Shown piece after piece: positions 52,070 to 60,188 of a DNA stretch of 64,000 bases. The position numbers and the translations under genes were made by a program. The notes under the pieces were generated by a model. The model did not search any database and was not told where the DNA came from. It was given only the letters and a program-made list of their open reading frames with translations. Location of the stretch: assembly GCA_963665215.2 (NCBI GenBank), contig CAXXWW010000008.1, positions 558,001 through 622,000 of the forward strand, in the 5' to 3' direction. Each line of letters begins with the position of its first letter. Position 1 is the stretch's first letter. This stretch comes from G963665215 sp963665215. GTDB lineage: Bacteria > Chloroflexota > Dehalococcoidia > Lucifugimonadales > CAUZJF01.

Positions 52070-53758
52070 CGTCGGTCCCCTAGGGGTATGCGCTTGTCGC
52101 TGGGCACGCGTGCGATAACCGTCGTGCCCGCTCCGGGCGCGGAGCTGGCCTCGAATGTGCCGTCCACGTGGATCACCCGCTCCCTCTCCCAGCGGAGGTC
52201 CATCAAGTCCTGGGCCTCTGCGGCAAGAATCGTGGGTTGGAGACGAGGGTAGACGTCTCGAAGGACGTCCTCGGTCCGTGGCCGTCCTCAGTCGCGGCCA
52301 GGCGCTTTTCGTCCTCGACGCGGTCAGCTATCTGTGGCCCCTCAGATCAGAGGGGTCCCTGCCCAGGAACAAAACGGCGGATTCCAGTCTCAGTGCCTCA
52401 ACCAGGCGTCGCGCAATTCCCGTGATCACCTCATTCGCCGGACCCGAGGTCACTAGGTTGCCGCGCACCACTTCGGCGAACGCCTCGTACTGGACCACGT
52501 CGTCATAGAGGAGCTTGTCCACCAGCCAGCGTACCACGTGGCGAAGCGGCATGAAGAGCGCGACCCCGGCAGTCAACAGGAGCGCGGTAAGGGCCAGCGG
52601 CACGCGATTGTCGACTGTCTCCGGCAACAGAGATGTCGCCGCCGATAGCGCAGCGGCGATCACCGCGAACGTCGCGAGAGTGGTGAGTCCGTACACCATC
52701 CCCCGATGGACCAGCCTGCGTATGCCCAGCAGATTGTGCTGGAGAATGGCGTAGGCAAAGGCCACCGGAATGAGCCCCACCGCGAGGACTGAAACATGGG
52801 CGGGCACCAAGAGTTCCTCGACGAAAGCTTCGGGGACCAGGGTTAGGGTGATTAACGGTAGAGTGCCCAACCCGATCCCGAATAGCGCGATGCGGGCCTG
52901 ATGGACACGTATCTGAGACTGTTGCCGCACGGACGCCAGTGCCAGGAGCCCGATGGCGCCCACCATCGTAATTGCCATATAAAGAAATAGCGCCGGTCGC
53001 ACTAGCTCGTACAACGCAGGCCTGAACAAGACCGACGCGGCGTAACCGGCAAGTATGACAATTCCCACGACGATGAGAAGCGAAGGGATGCCAAACAGGC
53101 GGGACTTACGCTGGCTCGCGACCAACGCGACGATGAACGGAAGGCACGTTGCGCCAACCCCGGCCAGCATCACGATTTGGACCACCAGGGCCCACAGTGG
53201 TTGTGACCCCGCGGAAGCGGGTCCTACTGCGAGCGCCATTGCTGCCGCGGCCGAAAAGGCGCCGAACCACCTGGCCGAGGAGAGGTCAGGCCTGCGGAGC
53301 AGGACCGCCGCTCCCAATAGAGCGAACATACCGCCCAGAAACCAAAGAGAGAATCTTGCGAGCCCCTCCATGACGGGCTCATCGTGTAGCCCGACTCGTA
53401 ACACCCCGCCCGCGCCTCCTACCAACTCAGCTATGCGAGCGGCACTTGAAGGTACTTCCCTCGCCTCGGAATCCATGACAGTCCGCCCATCGATGGAGAG
53501 CACCATCATTCCCGGCCTGACCCCCTGCTGCCAGGCCTGACCCGCGGGCATAACCCAGGCCACGCAAGGCACGTCGCCACAATTACCGATTCGCAGTCCA
53601 AGGGAAGTTGGCAGCGGTGCGGTGTTGTAGGCCGCCACAGCAATAATGAGGTATGAGAGCAGCAGAGTGAGCGCGCCGAGCCTGGCGAGGCGCGCGCCTG
53701 CCAGCGCGCGCCTATTACGAAGCCGCAAGAGCCTCGTGGCGAATAAGCTCGATGCCAT
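52066..53758 (-). pseudogene. ComP-like sensor histidine kinase, decayed catalytic half
   Basis: From ATG 53758 the open part runs to 52328 (about 476 aa): one membrane helix, an extracytoplasmic PDZ-like domain (about 50-125, LRIGNCGDVPCVAWVMPAGQ, GVRPGMMVLSIDG), then some nine further helices and a linker (LVDKLLYDDVVQYEAFAEVV) entering a GAF-like region that stops at AVLFLGRDPSDLRG. Beyond the stop, other frames hold DHp remnants (IADRVEDEKRLAATEDGHGP, EDVLRDVYPRLQPTILAAEA) and the very end of an ATPase domain (GTFEASSAPGAGTTVIARVP) finishing at the regulator start. The N-box and G1 box are missing. Sensor intact, kinase lost. A TTG at 53773 is an alternative start. Confidence 0.82.
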
Positions 53759-54938
53759 CGATGTAACGCTCAAGGTGCTCCAGCGGGCCGAGCAAGGCTG
53801 AGAGATCGGCCAGGTTCGCCCTTGCCTGGTTCAGGTACGCCTCCGCCACGACGGCTCCGAACACGCCGGCCCCGGTGGCGTCGAAGGCTGGAGCAAGAGT
53901 CTCGCGAGATTCCGCCCCAAATTCTGCGGGCATTATATCACCGGCGGCATCTTTTCCGTCTGCGCTCATCCAGTTGTAGAAGTAAAGCAGGGGCAGCGTC
54001 TTTTTGCGCTGGAGCAAGTCCCTGGATACCCCCTCGGCGGGGGAGGCGTCTCTGATGTCGTCTATTAGCTGCAGGTAGATGAAGAGATCGGACCCGAGCT
54101 CCCCGAACAGGGCTATCATCTCGTCATCGGCGGTAGCGATGCTCGCGCCGACGGACGCCGCCAGTCTGCCACAGCCCCCGGCCTTGAGCGCGGTCATCCT
54201 GAGGGCTTCGTCCGAGGTGACTTCGTCCTCCCGCTCCAGGCGGGCGTCCAGGAGCTGTCCGGCACAGGCGGATACGCAGTTGCGGGCCAGTTGTCGTAGC
54301 GGACGGTGGCTGGACGGACCCAGCCCGGCCAGATGCACCGCCTCGGCGGCGGCGGCAACCCCGCAGTTCATCAGGGTTATCGCCAGAGTGACTTCCTCGG
54401 AGATGCTCGAGCCCAGGCCCTCGTCTATCTCCCGGTCGGCCACGTCGTCGAACAGAAAGCCGGCCTCGATATAGAGCTCAGCAGCGGCCGCCGCGTGCCA
54501 GGCGGGCTCGCTCAGCCCGCCCCGGATAGCCCTGTACACCCCTAGGGCAAGACCGCCGGCCCGACAGTGGGCGTCCGGGTGGAGAGCGAAACCCGGACGT
54601 CGCAGGGCGCTCAGCACCGCGTCTCGAAGTTGGGGCTCGTCGCAGTCCCGACTTATCGTCCTCTCGATATTCGCTTTCAGCTCGTCCAGCATCGGGCCGG
54701 CTCTAACCTTCAAGGGTAGCAGAATCGCGACTAGGCCCAACCATGAAAGGGAAGCAGGCCATCCTTGCTTGCTCGATGGCCTACTGAGTCTGCCCGCCAG
54801 CGTGTTCGCCGCTTCGGCGAACTCCGCCGGCACCGAGTCAGCGATGGGGCCATCTCCGGTCAGCAACGCCAGGGCCGGCCTACCGGGGTGGGCCCTCATA
54901 CCTTCTCGCAGGATCTTCTCCAGCTCGCGCACCTTCAT
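53715..54938 (-). CDS. ComQ-like isoprenyl-diphosphate synthase with unusual N-terminal extension
   Basis: From ATG 54938, with GGGAGG at ideal distance, the product is 407 aa. Residues from about 83 on form a trans-isoprenyl synthase domain: first Asp motif FLFDDVADREID (D164-D165-x2-D168) and second LQLIDDIRDASP (D293-D294-x2-D297) followed by RKKTLPLLYFYN. Housekeeping synthases lack the first 80 residues seen here (LEKILREGMRAHPGRPALAL, a Pro/Ser turn, then KQGWPASLSWLG). Its end overlaps the start of the ten-helix kinase gene, and a NarL regulator follows: the ComQ-ComP-ComA order. It may prenylate a Trp-bearing peptide; the alternative is ordinary polyprenyl synthesis. Confidence 0.85.
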   Translation of the reverse strand: MKVRELEKILREGMRAHPGRPALALLTGDGPIADSVPAEFAEAANTLAGRLSRPSSKQGWPASLSWLGLVAILLPLKVRAGPMLDELKANIERTISRDCDEPQLRDAVLSALRRPGFALHPDAHCRAGGLALGVYRAIRGGLSEPAWHAAAAAELYIEAGFLFDDVADREIDEGLGSSISEEVTLAITLMNCGVAAAAEAVHLAGLGPSSHRPLRQLARNCVSACAGQLLDARLEREDEVTSDEALRMTALKAGGCGRLAASVGASIATADDEMIALFGELGSDLFIYLQLIDDIRDASPAEGVSRDLLQRKKTLPLLYFYNWMSADGKDAAGDIMPAEFGAESRETLAPAFDATGAGVFGAVVAEAYLNQARANLADLSALLGPLEHLERYIDGIELIRHEALAAS

Positions 54939-54987
54939 CGCACAACCTCCCGCTGAGTTTTTGGACGGGCTGCGTCCAATACTCAGG

Positions 54988-55017
54988 ATATTAGGTGCGT
55001 CCACCCTTCCAATACAA
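54988..55017 (-). promoter_or_regulatory. Putative promoter of the comQ-like operon
   Basis: On the minus strand TTGTAT (55017-55012) and TAATAT (54993-54988) are 18 bp apart, about 50 bp before the start codon. TGCGTCCA also occurs twice nearby as a direct repeat (54971-54978 and 54996-55003), possibly a regulator site. Confidence 0.4.
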
Positions 55018-55320
55018 GCGGGCTTAAGGGATAACCCCTACGTGAGAAGTGGCTCCGGAAATCTGAACAGGGGGATAAGCCGATATTTCCCAGATGGAAT
55101 TCAGTGCGTCCATGATCGCAACATGCTATGGTAACAAGGGCTATATGGCTGTTCTCTGATATTGTCAATGCTCCATTTAGCCTCATAGTGCCATTTAGCC
55201 ACTTCGAACCACCCACAACGGCGCTAGACGGCTCTTTCAGGCCAAACTCATCCTACAAGTCGCGTACCTTGCCTTGAGCGACCTGAGTCTGATGACGATT
55301 CCTTTTGCCTACGCGTCTTG
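55018..55320. other. Non-coding stretch between the comQ-like gene and IS1380 transposase
   Basis: About 300 bp, clearly more AT-rich than its surroundings, with no convincing gene. It presumably holds the IS1380 terminal repeat, which I could not delimit by eye, and CATTTAGCC occurs twice (near 55172 and 55192). Confidence 0.4.
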
Positions 55321-56652
55321 CTATCCAGGATTGAAACGAAGCCTGCCGATCTTTTCCAGCATTTCACCGAACATATCCCTACTCACCATCACCTCGGCAA
55401 GCTGGAACACGAGCCTCCTGGCATGACGCACCAAACGCCCGCCTGTCTTGATGAGTCTCGTCTGAACGCTTGTCAAAGACCAGCGCTTGATGGACTCAGG
55501 CAATGCGAGCCTCCTCAAGAAGTTACCCAGATTATAAGCCAGGATGAATAGCGAGAGTCTCACCTGATTAGCCACGAACTTATGACACGACAGCCTCGTC
55601 CAGTTCAGTGCGTATTTGCCTTCTTTTATCCACTGCTCTGCTGTGCCGCGGCCATTATAGAAGCTGACTATGCCCTTCGTCGGATAACTCAGGTTGGTGA
55701 CTATGAATCCTACTCTGGGGAACAGTTCTCCCTGGTGCCACTCTACCTTGGCTATCACCCTCCGAGGAACATCCCAACTCTGAGCTTGGTAGGCGAAGTC
55801 ATGATAGGAGACGATGGGCTTTCGGGAAGGCCACTCGGTAGGCCGTACCAACAGGTGCGCTATTTCCCGCTGAAGAACGTCATTCGCTGGAAGCCTTATG
55901 GCATAACCGATGCGTCTTGCCTCCATGTACTCGTAAAGCTCAGGCTTGGCAAAGGCGGCGTCGGCTCTAAACAGAAGCCTCACCGCCAGCTTCAGGTAGC
56001 GCTCCACGATAGGCTCGATGAATCCCTCCCACCCATCGGCGCTATGTACGTTGCCTGGCCTGAGCACTGCACCTTCACAGTCTCCGAACTGGTTGAAGCA
56101 GAACAGCGGATGATAGCACATGCACTCGAAGTGTCCATTGTAGGCTGCACCCTCCTGCTGACCATGTACCGGACTCTCTGAACTGTCGATGTCCAAGATA
56201 ATACGCCGGTGGACTGTCTTGGCTACGCCACGTTTTACCCATTCTACATTCAGCTGCTCAAGGCCCTTGCGGTTATCCTTCTGAGTAAGCAACTCGGTCT
56301 CGAACCTACTCATCTCGCTGGTGCTGGCCGCCTTCCTGTCAGGGCCTTTCCAGCCAACGACTACTCTCATGGCTGGGTCTTGGGAAAGTCGATCGGCATC
56401 ATTGGTGTCGTCGTATCCTGCGAGGCGGCTGTAGATTGATTGTCTCAACAGAGAGATTAACTTATGGAGAATGTTTTTACCGGTTCGGCCTTCCTTGAGG
56501 TATTCAGCGGATGAGTCGGTTAGTCCCAGGGCATCATCGAGTTCTCTGCATGCAAGTAATCCAGCGTCTGAGGTGATAGTAACACCCCGAAACTCCAGGC
56601 GAACTTTGGAGTCGAAGTTGAGCTTGAGAGGGGTCTTTTCGCCGTCACCCAT
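55321..56652 (-). CDS. IS1380-family transposase
   Basis: The 443-aa product has the IS1380 pattern: TSDAGLLACRELDDALGLTD near the start, LLRQSIYSRLAGYDDTNDAD, IILDIDSSESPVHGQQEGAA with the first catalytic Asp, LLFRADAAFAKPELYEYMEA with the second, and FYNGRGTAEQWIKEGKYALN with the Glu. Full length and open. Terminal repeats were not identified. It lies between the comQ-like operon and an IS3 element and differs clearly from the IS1380-type gene at the right window edge. Confidence 0.92.
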   Translation of the reverse strand: MGDGEKTPLKLNFDSKVRLEFRGVTITSDAGLLACRELDDALGLTDSSAEYLKEGRTGKNILHKLISLLRQSIYSRLAGYDDTNDADRLSQDPAMRVVVGWKGPDRKAASTSEMSRFETELLTQKDNRKGLEQLNVEWVKRGVAKTVHRRIILDIDSSESPVHGQQEGAAYNGHFECMCYHPLFCFNQFGDCEGAVLRPGNVHSADGWEGFIEPIVERYLKLAVRLLFRADAAFAKPELYEYMEARRIGYAIRLPANDVLQREIAHLLVRPTEWPSRKPIVSYHDFAYQAQSWDVPRRVIAKVEWHQGELFPRVGFIVTNLSYPTKGIVSFYNGRGTAEQWIKEGKYALNWTRLSCHKFVANQVRLSLFILAYNLGNFLRRLALPESIKRWSLTSVQTRLIKTGGRLVRHARRLVFQLAEVMVSRDMFGEMLEKIGRLRFNPG

Positions 56653-56869
56653 AAGGTGCCTCCAACTCGCTTACGTAATCAGAAGATGAAGCTAAATATA
56701 TGGGCGTATTATAATCCTTTAACGCCTATGATAGCCGCAACATCGGCAGACTATTCACAGCAATCACATGATTACCAATCTTGGCTTCAGTCCATCTGGG
56801 TAATCCAGGATAAGTGGAATCGCTGCCTGATTGAGGGCATGATAGTGCTCTCGGAGACAGGAGCGAGAG

Positions 56870-57175
56870 ATGAGCAGACGACCCCGCCGTAACCACTCGG
56901 CAGAGTTCAAGTCGAAGGTGGCTCTTGCCGCAGTGCGCGGCGACCGGACACTTTCGGAGCTGGCAAGCCAGTTCGATGTGCACCCGAACCAGATCACGCA
57001 ATGGAAGACCCAGTTGCTGGATCGGGCGGCGCAGTTATTTGGGTCCGGGACAGGGCAGGCTGAAAAGCCGGTAGATATGAAGGTCCTTCACGCTAAGATC
57101 GGTGAGCTTGCGTTGGAGAACGATTTTTTAGAGGCTGCGCTCACGAAGGCGGGATTGCCGGGCGCAAGGCGATGA
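56870..57175 (+). CDS. IS3-family transposase OrfA
   Basis: The 101-aa product has the OrfA helix-turn-helix (HSAEFKSKVALAAVRGDRTL, LASQFDVHPNQITQWKTQLL) and a C-terminal leucine-zipper-like helix (MKVLHAKIGELALENDFLEA). It binds the IS ends. It overlaps orfB by 4 bp, the usual site of -1 frameshifting that makes OrfAB transposase. Confidence 0.93.
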   Translation: MSRRPRRNHSAEFKSKVALAAVRGDRTLSELASQFDVHPNQITQWKTQLLDRAAQLFGSGTGQAEKPVDMKVLHAKIGELALENDFLEAALTKAGLPGARR

Positions 57176-57999
57176 TCGACCGCGATCACAAGCTGCCTCT
57201 CGCCCGCCAGGCAAAGGCAGTGGGCATCAGCCGCGGGAGCATCTACTACCGGCCACGGCCGGTGGGCGAAGCCGGTCTCGGGCTGATGCGCCGTATCGAT
57301 GAGCTGCACCTTGAGTATCCGTTTGCAGGCAGTAGGATGATGCGAGGCCTGCTCCGCCAGGAGGGACTCTCCTCCGGGCGTAGACACATCGCCACACTGA
57401 TGCGGCGGATGGGCATTGAGGCGCTGTACCGCAAGCCCAACACCAGCCGGCGACGGCCCGGCCATACGGTGTATCCGTACCTGCTGCGCGGGCTTGAGGT
57501 GAGCAGGCCCAACCAGGTGTGGGCAATGGATATCACGTACATTCCGATGGCCAGGGGGTTCGTGTACCTAGCCGCAGTGATGGACTGGCATAGCCGCAAG
57601 GTGCTGGCCTGGCGGGTATCGGTCACAATGGACACAGACTTCTGCGTGGAGGCGCTCGAAGAATCCCTGGGACGCCACGGCGCGCCGGAGATATTCAACA
57701 CAGATCAGGGAAGCCAGTTCACAAGTGACGCCTTCACCGGCCTGCTGAAAGCCAATGGGATCCAGATCAGCATGGACGGGAAGGGAAGCTGGAAGGATAA
57801 TGTGTTCGTCGAACGGCTGTGGAAGAGCGTCAAGTACGAGGAGGTGTACCTGAGAGCCTACGAATCGGTCCCGGAAGCCAGAACTGGCCTCGGGCGGTAC
57901 TTCGAGTTTTACAATGCCGGACGGCCCCATTCGAGCCTTGGGGGAATGACGCCGGACCAGTTCTTTGACAGAGCGCCTGCCGAGTCCGCGGCGGCCTAA
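57172..57999 (+). CDS. IS3-family transposase OrfB
   Basis: The 275-aa product has the HTH_21-like segment (YPFAGSRMMRGLLRQEGLSS) and rve integrase core with DDE: WAMDITYIPMARGFVYLAAV, FNTDQGSQFTSDAFTGLLKA and DNVFVERLWKSVKYEEVYLR with the Glu. The frame is intact, so the element may be active. Confidence 0.95.
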   Translation: MIDRDHKLPLARQAKAVGISRGSIYYRPRPVGEAGLGLMRRIDELHLEYPFAGSRMMRGLLRQEGLSSGRRHIATLMRRMGIEALYRKPNTSRRRPGHTVYPYLLRGLEVSRPNQVWAMDITYIPMARGFVYLAAVMDWHSRKVLAWRVSVTMDTDFCVEALEESLGRHGAPEIFNTDQGSQFTSDAFTGLLKANGIQISMDGKGSWKDNVFVERLWKSVKYEEVYLRAYESVPEARTGLGRYFEFYNAGRPHSSLGGMTPDQFFDRAPAESAAA

Positions 58000-58025
58000 C
58001 GCACGGCAGCGCGATTCCACTTATC

Positions 58026-58356
58026 AAACCGGGCAGCGCTGTTCAGACAAACGAGACCACCTCTGTGGTAACACCTATACGCCCCGTTGTCCGGAGGGCC
58101 CTTCTCTTTGGGGTTTAGCAGGCCGTGTTCCGGTGGAAGAGCTACCGCTCGGTCGTGCCGTGACCTGCCTTTGGAAGTACGTGCCCTCACCCGGAATGGC
58201 GATTGACAGTACGGCAGGTAGTCCAAAAGTACCGCGGGGTTCCACTTAGTAACTCCATCAAATCTCACCGATGTTATGGGCCAGCCCCATGTTTATAATT
58301 GCGTCCAGGCCCTGAATTCTATCAGGGTGTCACTCGACTCAGTAGGGGGTTACGAA
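58026..58356. other. Non-coding stretch right of the IS3 element
   Basis: No coding pattern seen. It includes TTCCACTTAG near 58242, like the IS3 end, and a Shine-Dalgarno-like AGTAGGGGG just before the TTG start of the next regulator. Confidence 0.4.
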
Positions 58357-59028
58357 TTGGGAGCATACGCCGGGGCGCCTTCCCAGATCAGCGTAGTGTT
58401 GGTCGAAGACCATGAGCTGACGCGGGAGGGGATGAAACACATACTCGGGGATGACCGCCGAATCAACGTGGTGGGTGAGGCTGCCGGTAGCGAGGACGCG
58501 ATCGCGGTGATCGAGGAGCTTCAACCCGACGTTGTCGTCCTTGATATCCGTCTTCGGCAGGGCTCCGGCCTCGATGTTGCAAGGGCCAGCGGCAGGGTCG
58601 CGAAGGAGACCAAGATCCTGGTCCTCTCCGCCTACGACGATGATCAGTACGTTAGGTCGCTGGTGAGGCTGGGGATCCGCGGTTACCTGGTGAAGACGGT
58701 CTCCGCCGGTGAGTTCAGAAAGGCCATCCACGATGTGGCCGAAGGAAGTCTCGTATTTCTCTCGGGGATTGCTGACAAGGTCCTCGGACTACTGCAGCAT
58801 GATGAGCAGACCAACCACCACAGGTTGGCAAAGGGAGGTCTTACCGGCAGAGAGACCGAGGTGCTCAAGCGCATGGGCGAAGGTCTGACGAATGGAGAGA
58901 TTGCCAGGGAGTTGGGGATCTCACGGAAGACCGTGGAGTCACACGTTCAGCGCCTATTCCTGAAGATGGGGGCCACGAGCCGGACACAGGTGGTGGTTAG
59001 CGCCCTCCGCACCAGCGTCGCCGGTTGA
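58357..59028 (+). CDS. NarL/LuxR-family response regulator
   Basis: From a TTG at 58357, preceded by AGTAGGGGG, the product is 223 aa with a receiver domain (VVLVEDHELTREGMKHILGD, Asp in VVVLDIRLRQGSG, VLSAYDDDQYVRSLVRLGIR, GYLVKTV) and a LuxR helix-turn-helix (LTGRETEVLKRMGEGLTNGE, ISRKTVESHVQRLFLKMGAT). An ATG at 58276 would add 27 weak residues. No kinase gene is adjacent; it could have been a second output of the broken kinase 1.4 kb away, but that is conjecture. Confidence 0.9.
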   Translation: MGAYAGAPSQISVVLVEDHELTREGMKHILGDDRRINVVGEAAGSEDAIAVIEELQPDVVVLDIRLRQGSGLDVARASGRVAKETKILVLSAYDDDQYVRSLVRLGIRGYLVKTVSAGEFRKAIHDVAEGSLVFLSGIADKVLGLLQHDEQTNHHRLAKGGLTGRETEVLKRMGEGLTNGEIARELGISRKTVESHVQRLFLKMGATSRTQVVVSALRTSVAG

Positions 59029-59253
59029 GCGTGGCAGGTGGCCTGATATGCGCCATCTGCTCGGCGCATGATCGGTGAGGAAATAGCTACATGGGTGTTA
59101 CGACAACCACGGCCTGGGGCCGTGGCGGGGTGGCTTGGCCGGGCGACCGGTCAGCTTGACACGCCGGCGGGTGAGCCCTCGCTCTTGAGAGACGTGCTCA
59201 TGCGTAGGTTTGGCGGGGTCCAGGCTACATCACTTCCTTGGCAGGAGTCACGC

Positions 59254-60040
59254 ATGGCTGAGCGGCCACTAAATAAGATCGGCGTGTTCCTTGCGGAAGA
59301 CCACGCAGTTGTGCGCGAGGGCATAGCCCTCATACTGGAGAGGGCAGATGACATGACGGTCGTCGGAGAGGCAAGCAACGGCTGGCAAACCGTAGAGGAG
59401 GTACAAAGAATGCGCCCGGACGTGGTGCTGATGGACATCGACATGCCCGGCCTGTCCGGCATCGATGCCACCAGAAGCATCGCCGAAACGTGCCCCGAAG
59501 TGCCGGTGATCATGCTTACCGTCTACGCGCGAGAAGACCTGCTCTTGGTCCCTGGAGGCGGGAGCAAAGGGCTACGTGCTGAAAGCCGCCGGTGTTGATG
59601 AGCTCATGACGGCCATCCGGACGGTACATTCGGGCGACGTGTACATACACTCCCCCATGGCGACAAAGCTCGTCGGCGACTACGTAAACCGCCTACGGGG
59701 CGGCCAGGGTGATGACCTCTACGAAAAGCTCAGCGTAAGGGAGCGCCAGGTGCTTCCCATGCTGGCTGAGGGTCGTACTGTTCAGGAAATAGGCGACGTG
59801 CTACATGTCAGCCCATACACGATCCAGACTTACCGCAAGAGGATCATGCAGAAGCTAGGCATCCATCGCAGCAACGAGCTCCTCATGTACGCACTGCGGA
59901 GGGGCTGGTCCACTTGGAGCCGTAGCTTAGGTAGCCACTGCTGCGTACGCAGTACGGGGATTGTAGACCCCATTATTACGCGACGTGTCTCTTCTTCGGG
60001 GACGCGCTCTCTACCTTCTTGTGTTAATGAGTACATCTAG
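59254..60040 (+). pseudogene. NarL/LuxR-family response regulator, frameshifted
   Basis: From ATG 59254 the receiver domain reads well (GVFLAEDHAVVREGIALILE, VVLMDIDMPGLSG, IMLTVYAREDLLL) until about 59548, where the frame shifts; in another frame it continues LEAGAKGYVLKAAGVDELMT and a LuxR helix-turn-helix (LSVRERQVLPMLAEGRTVQE, VSPYTIQTYRKRIMQKLGIH) to a stop at 60040. A one-base loss near CTCTTGGTCCCTGGAGG explains it. The last 30 residues look non-native. Either a real pseudogene or a sequence error. Confidence 0.82.
59782..59804 (+). repeat. 23-bp direct repeat, copy in the regulator gene
   Basis: Identical over 23 bp to 60166-60188; here it encodes part of the LuxR helix-turn-helix region (QEIGDVL). 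Confidence 0.85.
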
Positions 60041-60165
60041 AGGTTTCGGACTTTCGACCTTGCGTTGAAACTGATCCCGATTAGTTACGCCGTTCAACAG
60101 TCCGAGCGCGGGAGCGAGCACAAGATGGACGTTGACGCGGGACAGAAACAAGACACTCCGAGAGG

Positions 60166-60188
60166 TCAGGAAATAGGCGACGTGCTAC
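60166..60188 (+). repeat. 23-bp direct repeat, copy at the IS256 junction
   Basis: Identical to 59782-59804 and fused directly to the end of IS256 copy 3, whose own outermost bases are missing. Marks a rearranged or mis-joined boundary. Confidence 0.85.

Larger units (their letters stand above)
56809..58025 (+). mobile_element. IS3-family insertion sequence
   Basis: GATAAGTGGAATCGC at 56809-56823 recurs inverted as GCGATTCCACTTATC at 58011-58025, bounding a complete two-gene IS3 element of about 1.2 kb. A second partly similar word (TTCCACTTAG, about 58242-58251) lies further right, so the true right end could be there. No target duplication was evident. Confidence 0.75.

Noticed and set aside
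55321..56810. ATCCAGGAT at 55323 and 56803 as target duplication of the IS1380 element
   Set aside because: The left word lies inside the transposase coding end and the right one next to the IS3 end, so they do not flank the element.
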